Assembly (NCBI GenBank): GCA_023398955.1
Contig: JAEWRL010000168.1
Coordinates: 1-64,000, forward strand
From: Pseudomonadota bacterium
GTDB lineage: Bacteria > Myxococcota_A > Polyangia > Polyangiales > Polyangiaceae
Direction: 5' to 3'
Length of the DNA stretch: 64,000 nucleotides
The notes below the pieces were generated by a model. The model was not told the origin of the DNA. It saw nothing but the letters and a program-made list of their open reading frames with translations, and searched no databases. Numbering within the stretch: position 1 is the stretch's first letter; the number at the start of each line of letters is the position of its first letter. Positions 59,050 to 64,000 of the stretch are shown piece by piece. The position numbers were made by a program, and so were the translations under genes.

Positions 59050-59631
59050 TCAGCCGCCCCCTTCGCCTTCTGATGTTGTTTCTTCGAGGGTTGTTTCTTG
59101 GGGCGGCGTTTCCGGGGCGCTTCCCTCAGGCTCGCTCCTGCCCTCTCCATCCTGGATCTGCATTCTGTCCAACCAAACCGGAATCGTACCCGTTTCCGCG
59201 CAGGGCGGCGTTTCCGGGGCTCGTTCGAGCTCGTAAGTCAGAAACCAGTCGTTTCCTTGAGGCTCTCGAAAGAGCGCTACCAGCGCCACGAAGTGAGCTT
59301 CCGCATCAGGTTTCAGGGTAACCAGCTGGGTCTTGCCGGGATAGACTGTGTACTCGGAGACGGATGCGAGATCGGTCTGCAACGCCTCTCGATCTGCCTG
59401 CCAAATCTCCTCGAAGGTGGCGCCGCGAAGCCTGGTCTCCCCACGCAGCCGATAGACTCTCACCTGCACGGGTCGACCTTCCCCCTCGGCGGTCGCATTG
59501 ACCCGCTCGCTGGCGTTCAGCGCAATGACCGTATCCACGGGAGGACAGGGTTCGGGTGGCTTAGCCGGGGGCTCGGGCGCTGCCGCGCACGCTCCAATCC
59601 CCATCGCCGGGAGCAGCAAGGCGATCTTCAT
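59050..59631 (-). CDS. tssJ: T6SS outer-membrane lipoprotein TssJ
   Basis: 193 residues from the ATG at 59631. The lipobox GIGAC is followed by a beta-sandwich with TssJ features (VDTVIALNASERVNATAEGEGRPVQVRVYRLRG, FEEIWQADREALQTDLASVSEYTVYPG, HFVALVALFREPQGNDWFLTYEL). An acidic C-terminal tail (ETTLEETTSEGEGGG) exceeds the usual end. Upstream frame sequence is basic and not signal-like, so the shorter start was taken. It is the first gene of the minus-strand T6SS operon. Confidence 0.92.
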   Translation of the reverse strand: MKIALLLPAMGIGACAAAPEPPAKPPEPCPPVDTVIALNASERVNATAEGEGRPVQVRVYRLRGETRLRGATFEEIWQADREALQTDLASVSEYTVYPGKTQLVTLKPDAEAHFVALVALFREPQGNDWFLTYELERAPETPPCAETGTIPVWLDRMQIQDGEGRSEPEGSAPETPPQETTLEETTSEGEGGG

Positions 59632-59997
59632 CGCGGCCTGTATACAACGAGCGGGCCACGGCTGGCCACGGGCAAAGCCCCTGGCGTGGCTCTTGGGCGG
59701 TTGGTCGGTTTCTCGCGACGGTTTCGCCCGGGAACCGGACGCTTTGGGCACCGATCACGGCACCGATTACCACGCCAACCAGGGCAGCCAGTCTCGCTTT
59801 CGGGAACGAACTTCTCGTGACAAGGCGGCCAGGGCTTGGAAGAATCCTACACATCCCTTGACCGGAGGCCGCGTTCCGGATACTCGCTTTTGATGTGCTG
59901 CGGGAGAAGTGGGGAGCTCGGACTCGATCGGTAGGCAGATCGATGCTGCGCCTCTCGCATGGCAGCACGGCGGCAACGCCAAAAGGAGAGATCGAGT
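59632..59997. other. divergent T6SS promoter region
   Basis: 366 bases between the tssJ start and the hcp start. Apart from the candidate hcp promoter annotated separately, no operator or sigma-54-type element (TGGCAC-N5-TTGC) was found. Confidence 0.45.
59858..59886 (+). promoter_or_regulatory. candidate promoter of hcp
   Basis: TTGACC and TACTCG separated by exactly 17 bases, about 110 bases before the hcp start. The -10 match is weak. Confidence 0.35.
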
Positions 59998-60480
59998 ATG
60001 GCAAGTGACATGACGCTGAAGCTCGCGGGTATCGAGGGCGAAAGCAAGAAGAAGGGCTATGTGGGAGAGATCGATGTGTATGATTTTAGCTTCGGGGTCA
60101 CGCAGTCTGCGTCGTCCCACGACGGCTCTGGAGGAGGCAGCGGTGAGGCGGATGTCCAGGATCTGCTCATTTCGAAGCTCATAGACAAGTCGTCGCCCGT
60201 GCTCTTCCTGTACAGCGCGACGGGCAAGCCGATTCCGGAGGCGGTGTTGACCGTCCGCAAGGCGGGTGGTGATGCTATCGACTACCTCGTCGTGACACTG
60301 ACCGATGTCATCATCTCGAGGGTCAGCACCGGTGGGGCAGCTGAAGATGACCGGGTCAAGGAGCAGGTCGGGCTCAACTTCGCCAAGATCTCGATCCAGT
60401 ACAAGGCGCAGAAGCCCGACGGATCTGCTGATGCAGTGATCCAGAAGACGTTCGACATCGAAGCAAACGCTGAGGCGTGA
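59998..60480 (+). CDS. hcp: T6SS tube protein Hcp
   Basis: 160 residues from the ATG at 59998, preceded by AAAAGGAGAG with good spacing; the frame extends upstream without purpose. The Hcp fold is shown by MTLKLAGIEGESKKKGYVGEIDVYDFSFGVTQ, LLISKLIDKSSPVLFLYSATG, VLTVRKAG and VGLNFAKISIQYKAQ. Hcp hexamers stack into the inner tube and can carry effectors. It is separated from the operon on the other strand, as expected for a highly expressed gene. Confidence 0.95.
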   Translation: MASDMTLKLAGIEGESKKKGYVGEIDVYDFSFGVTQSASSHDGSGGGSGEADVQDLLISKLIDKSSPVLFLYSATGKPIPEAVLTVRKAGGDAIDYLVVTLTDVIISRVSTGGAAEDDRVKEQVGLNFAKISIQYKAQKPDGSADAVIQKTFDIEANAEA

Positions 60481-60540
60481 GCGTCGAAAGGGCCGACCCA
60501 GCCTTCAGCGATGGCTGGTGTCCACTTGGGGGGGGATCGC

Positions 60541-63108
60541 TCAACGCCCGTTCGGTTTCGCGCCGAGCCTTCGGCGACACGTTTCTTCCATCGTCTTGGT
60601 GAAGCGCTCTCGCCCCCAGTCGAAGGTGGGTGGGACGCATTTGTCGAGCTGATCCCGGCTCGCCAACAGCTCCTTCAGGGTATCTCGCGCCTGCCAGACA
60701 ACGTCCTTTGGCACCTGAATCGCGAAGTTCGGGATGTCGGGGGTCGTCTCGCCGGTGACATCGAGGTTCAAAGCCCTGAGGTTGCGCACGCTGGTGCCTG
60801 CCGCGCGCGCGACGAGGCTCAAGCGCGTTCCGGGGGGCACCTCGAGGTCGGAGGTGAGTTGGGGACTCCGCATCTGAACCGCGGAGAACTTGAGCCGCTG
60901 CAGGTTGTTGAGTATCAGCGCCACGGCCTGGATCGCGGGGGCATACATGGTGGTCTCGTCCGGCAGCAGGTCGGCGTCGACCAGATCCCAGAATCCAATC
61001 CCACTGCCGCCCGCACGTTCGATGCGGGCCGCCATTCCGAACGGCCCCATGTTGTAGGCGCCGAACATCAGATCCCAGACCCCCGCTTCGTCGTAGACGA
61101 CGAGCTTCTGCCGCAGGTCTCTCAGGTAGCGTACGGCGGCTTCCGTCGACTTGGGGGGACTCCTCCTCTCGTCGATCACGTCCTCCTCGACACGGAGGTG
61201 ATAGGCGCGCGCCGTTCCCGGCATGAACTGCCAAAGCCCAGCGGCGCCGACCGGAGAGGTGGCATGGGGTGAGCAGCCACTCTCGACGAAAACGATGGCC
61301 CATAGGTCAATAGGCAGGCCGTACCTGACGAGTGTCGACTGAATCAGGTCACGGTACGCACCGCAACGAAACAACATCGTTTGGAAGGTTTCACGTCCAA
61401 CCGGGTTCTCCACATAGAACTCCAGGCTCCGCTGGACGCGAGGATCGTCTTCGACCGGAATCTCTGGCAGCTTGAGGCCTACCAGCCAGCGGGAGCGCAC
61501 CCGATCCGGAGAGCCCGAGGCGCGGCGTGTGCTGACTCGTCGCGCCGTGCTCGTATCGAGGATTGACGAGTGCATTCGCGCCAGAGCTTGGCACGTCCCC
61601 TTCGGGCCCTTGCATTCCTCGCCGGATGCACTGCTGGCAATCAGGGCGGCTTCCTCATCCACGAGGGCACGGAGCTCGGCCGATTCCTTGCCGCGACCAT
61701 GCACCTGCGTGAGCAGAGTCCTCAAGGCCTCGTCCTCGGTGAGCAGGCGTGATTGGGGCAGCTCGCCAGGGGCCGCCGAGCCTACCTGCGCCTGCGCACC
61801 GGAACGCGCCGAACCGCTTGCCTCGGCTCCAGGAGGTCGACGCGTCAGCACGACGACGAGTGTCGCCAGTCCGCCGAGCACCAGCAGGAGCACGGCGATG
61901 GCGATGGCCCCAACTCGCCAGCCATTGACGTCCTGCTGACGATTCCGCACGAGAGCGGGCGTGGGACCACTCCGAACGAGACCCGGCGTGGGGCCACCAC
62001 TGCTGCGCCGATCGACCCGCGGCCGAACGAGGTCAGCAAGCATGTGGATGCTCGACGCCCTGCCCCTGCGCGCGCCTGCTCCACCCGACATATTCCCCTC
62101 CGGCTCTCCCGGGCTTTCGCTCGAGGTCAACGCAGGGAGGCCTGCCAGCGGCCGATCCAGGAGTGGGGGCGGTTGCGCCTCGGCAGCTCCAGACGGCTGA
62201 GCCCGCCGCGGCAGGTTGAGCAGGGAAACTGAATGCTCGCCTTTGCCAGCGGGAGCAGGGGGCCCTGGCTCCGAGCTGGTGCGAGATTTTCGGGTACCGA
62301 ACGCGCGGAGGCCGAGCATCGTGCGAACTTGCAGGTTGGGCGCTGGGCGTCCAGCGGTCTGCTCTCGGGGTGCCCCACCCCGCGGCATGAACTGATCGGG
62401 TGGCGGCGCCGCCACCTCGAACCGGCCCCCGTTCTCCGCGGGGAGCCCGGACATGCCCTGTGGAGCCGCCGGCACACCTGCGCCAGCTTGCGGTCCGCGG
62501 GTTGGGTCCTGCACCCCGCCGAGCTGCCCGCGTCCCGGGGCGACGTTGCCTGGAGGCGCCAGGCCAGGGCTGCCTGATTGGAACCCGGAGAGTGGTGGAG
62601 GTGGAGCTGCGGCCTGCTCCTGGAAATCGAGGAGCGGTGGGGGCTTCGCCGAAAGCGGGGAGCCGTGATCCATGAGCATTGTTGGCCCTGGACGGCGACG
62701 GGGCTGCACCGACGGCAATCGAGGCGCGGGCGCAGAGCCACCGGGTGCGACGAGACCCGGGTGGTGCCCCGGGAGCCGCGCCCGCTCCTCCGCAGTGAGT
62801 GTGGACTGCGCCTGGGCAGAGAGGTCCGCTAGGGCGACGAGTATTGGACTCACGTCGGCCACCCGCCCTTCATGGTCCACGCGCCTCAACAGGGCATCGA
62901 GGTGGGCCGTGATCCCACCAAAGCCCAGGCCGCCGAGTTGCCCTCGGAGGCCCAAGGTGGCGTTGCGCAGCGCGACTACGTGGGGGTCCTGCGCCGGAGC
63001 GCTGGCTGCCTGGGCCCTCGACCACGCTGCCAGGCAGGCGCCCAGGTCCCCGAGCAGTTGCACCAGGTCACCCCTTGGACCTCTCTGAGCCTCCACCTGA
63101 TTGCTCAT
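60541..63108 (-). CDS. large membrane-anchored lytic transglycosylase (SLT) in the T6SS cluster
   Basis: 855 residues from the ATG at 63108. The N-terminus (1-120) is helical. A long disordered Pro/Gly/Ala-rich region (about 120-400) precedes one membrane helix (about 405-430, VGAIAIAVLLLVLGGLATLVVVL), then a helical linker with two Cys. An SLT/MltD-like domain follows (about 590-740): LPIDLWAIVFVESGCSP with the catalytic Glu, SPVGAAGLWQFMPGTA and FGAYNMGP. The end is a LysM-like segment (VPPGTRLSLVARAAGTSVRNLRALNLD). It should cut peptidoglycan in the periplasm, probably to let the T6SS trans-envelope complex pass. It lies between hcp and tssA. Confidence 0.9.
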   Translation of the reverse strand: MSNQVEAQRGPRGDLVQLLGDLGACLAAWSRAQAASAPAQDPHVVALRNATLGLRGQLGGLGFGGITAHLDALLRRVDHEGRVADVSPILVALADLSAQAQSTLTAEERARLPGHHPGLVAPGGSAPAPRLPSVQPRRRPGPTMLMDHGSPLSAKPPPLLDFQEQAAAPPPPLSGFQSGSPGLAPPGNVAPGRGQLGGVQDPTRGPQAGAGVPAAPQGMSGLPAENGGRFEVAAPPPDQFMPRGGAPREQTAGRPAPNLQVRTMLGLRAFGTRKSRTSSEPGPPAPAGKGEHSVSLLNLPRRAQPSGAAEAQPPPLLDRPLAGLPALTSSESPGEPEGNMSGGAGARRGRASSIHMLADLVRPRVDRRSSGGPTPGLVRSGPTPALVRNRQQDVNGWRVGAIAIAVLLLVLGGLATLVVVLTRRPPGAEASGSARSGAQAQVGSAAPGELPQSRLLTEDEALRTLLTQVHGRGKESAELRALVDEEAALIASSASGEECKGPKGTCQALARMHSSILDTSTARRVSTRRASGSPDRVRSRWLVGLKLPEIPVEDDPRVQRSLEFYVENPVGRETFQTMLFRCGAYRDLIQSTLVRYGLPIDLWAIVFVESGCSPHATSPVGAAGLWQFMPGTARAYHLRVEEDVIDERRSPPKSTEAAVRYLRDLRQKLVVYDEAGVWDLMFGAYNMGPFGMAARIERAGGSGIGFWDLVDADLLPDETTMYAPAIQAVALILNNLQRLKFSAVQMRSPQLTSDLEVPPGTRLSLVARAAGTSVRNLRALNLDVTGETTPDIPNFAIQVPKDVVWQARDTLKELLASRDQLDKCVPPTFDWGRERFTKTMEETCRRRLGAKPNGR

Positions 63109-63291
63109 TACCGTTACCGTTACCACGCACGGCAGGTGGCCGCTCGCCGCCGAGCTCCGAAGAACCCCGCTCACGCCCGTTGACAGCCCGTCGTTCAGGA
63201 GGGAGAGTCGAAGCCTGCATTCCGCGAGGTGACGTGCGTCAGTCTAGCCGATAGCGCCTCGGGCAGTAAGAGGAGATTAGCGGAAGGGACA

Positions 63292-64000
63292 ATGGGACTA
63301 ATCAATCTCGAGCAGCTGCTCTCCCCCATTCACGACACGGACCCATCGGGGCCGAATCTGGAGTACGAGCCACCCTTCCGCGAAGTCGAGCGGTTGGCAG
63401 AAGGCAAGCCAGAGCAGCGGATTGGTGACGTCCACGTACCCGCCGAGCCGCCCGACTGGTCGGTTGTCGTGGAGCGGAGTCATGCGCTCCTCGAGCGTAC
63501 TCACGATCTCCGCCTGGCGGTGCTGCTCGCGCGGGCGCTCCTTCACCGGAATGGGTACCAGGGCTTCGCCGAGGGCCTAGCTTGCATCGCGGGGTTGCTG
63601 CGCGAGTTCTGGGCCACCCTGCATCCCGAGCTCGACCATGAGGACAACGACGACCCGACGATGCGAATCACCGCGTTGATGGGCCTCTGCTCTCCACCGA
63701 CGCTGTTGACGCTGCGCCTGACGCCTTTGGTCCAGGTGCGCGGGCTCTCTCCCGTATCGTTGCAGGACATCCAGGCGCTCGTGGGTGGGCACGCTGGCAC
63801 AGGCAATGCTTCGAGCGCGGCGGACGCAGCGACGGTCGAGGCCGCCTTCCAGGAAGTGGAGTTCGGGGCTCTCGAGTCGGTCGAAGCAGCGGTCCAGGAC
63901 TGTATCACGGCTGTTGCTGCCATCGATGCGAGCTTCGAGGATCATACAGGGAGTCATGGCCCCGACCTGGCACCGCTGATGAGCGTTCTCCGCGAGGTTC
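63292..64000 (+). CDS. tssA: T6SS baseplate/tail assembly protein TssA, cut by the window end
   Basis: At least 236 residues, open to the last base. The ATG at 63292 has GGAAGGG four bases upstream. The ImpA N-terminal domain is clear: LINLEQLLSPIHDTDPSGPNLEYEPPFREVERLAEG, PDWSVVVERSHALLERTHDLRLAVLLARALL, then WATLHPELDHEDNDDPTMRITALMGL. TssA proteins organise sheath and tube polymerisation at the baseplate. It is divergent from the transglycosylase gene. More T6SS genes probably follow outside the window. Confidence 0.93.
   Translation, partial: MGLINLEQLLSPIHDTDPSGPNLEYEPPFREVERLAEGKPEQRIGDVHVPAEPPDWSVVVERSHALLERTHDLRLAVLLARALLHRNGYQGFAEGLACIAGLLREFWATLHPELDHEDNDDPTMRITALMGLCSPPTLLTLRLTPLVQVRGLSPVSLQDIQALVGGHAGTGNASSAADAATVEAAFQEVEFGALESVEAAVQDCITAVAAIDASFEDHTGSHGPDLAPLMSVLREV

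Overview
The window looks like chromosome of a myxobacterium, most likely order Polyangiales (Sorangium/Polyangium relatives). GC is high, intergenic DNA is GC-rich, and many predicted lipoproteins carry Gly/Ser/Ala-rich stalks. It also has two Ser/Thr protein kinases, a giant protein built of DUF4215/myxo Cys-rich modules, TIGR02147 and PEGA domains, and a type VI secretion cluster. No rRNA, tRNA, CRISPR array or insertion sequence was seen.

Layout. 0.2-5.2 kb: a kinase-associated membrane protein, a divergent Ser/Thr kinase with a C-terminal PEGA domain, a LamG lipoprotein and the decayed relic of a second LamG gene. 5.2-9.2 kb: a tightly overlapping three-gene operon of an AAA15-type ATPase, a DUF4435/TOPRIM-like nuclease and a DUF262 (GmrS-like) protein. 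This reads as a PARIS-like anti-phage module with an extra DUF262 gene. 9.2-10.5 kb: a split YjjB/YjjP (ThrE-type) transporter, convergent with the defence operon. 11.2-17.8 kb: one 2226-residue lipoprotein with about 46 Cys-rich modules around a central fibro-slime domain. 18-21.5 kb: a cupin, a TIGR02147 protein preceded by a perfect 10-bp inverted repeat, and an overlapping serpin lipoprotein gene. 21.5-29.3 kb: two orphan ABC substrate-binding lipoproteins, a single-domain response regulator, a CotH lipoprotein, a family 2 glycosyltransferase with a helical-repeat tail, and a lipoprotein that is only a repetitive stalk. 29.7-34 kb: an MFS sugar porter and a secreted GH67 alpha-glucuronidase, suggesting use of glucuronoxylan fragments.

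34.8-42 kb: a von Willebrand A lipoprotein, a frameshifted lipoprotein, a NUDIX hydrolase, a small dimeric alpha-beta-barrel protein, and a 1215-residue kinase/AAA/TPR signalling protein. 42-46.3 kb: a sedolisin (S53) peptidase, a YcaO protein and a TfuA protein in one operon. This is a candidate peptide- or protein-thioamidation locus with no precursor yet identified. 46.5-51 kb: a broken von Willebrand A lipoprotein gene and several small lipoproteins or membrane proteins without clear function. 51.1-64 kb: a type VI secretion cluster (TagH, TagF, TssM, TssL, TssK and TssJ on the minus strand, divergent Hcp, a large membrane-anchored lytic transglycosylase, then TssA running off the end).

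The best candidates for something undescribed are the ATPase + TOPRIM + DUF262 operon and the sedolisin-YcaO-TfuA locus. All assignments come from reading motifs by eye. No database search was run.
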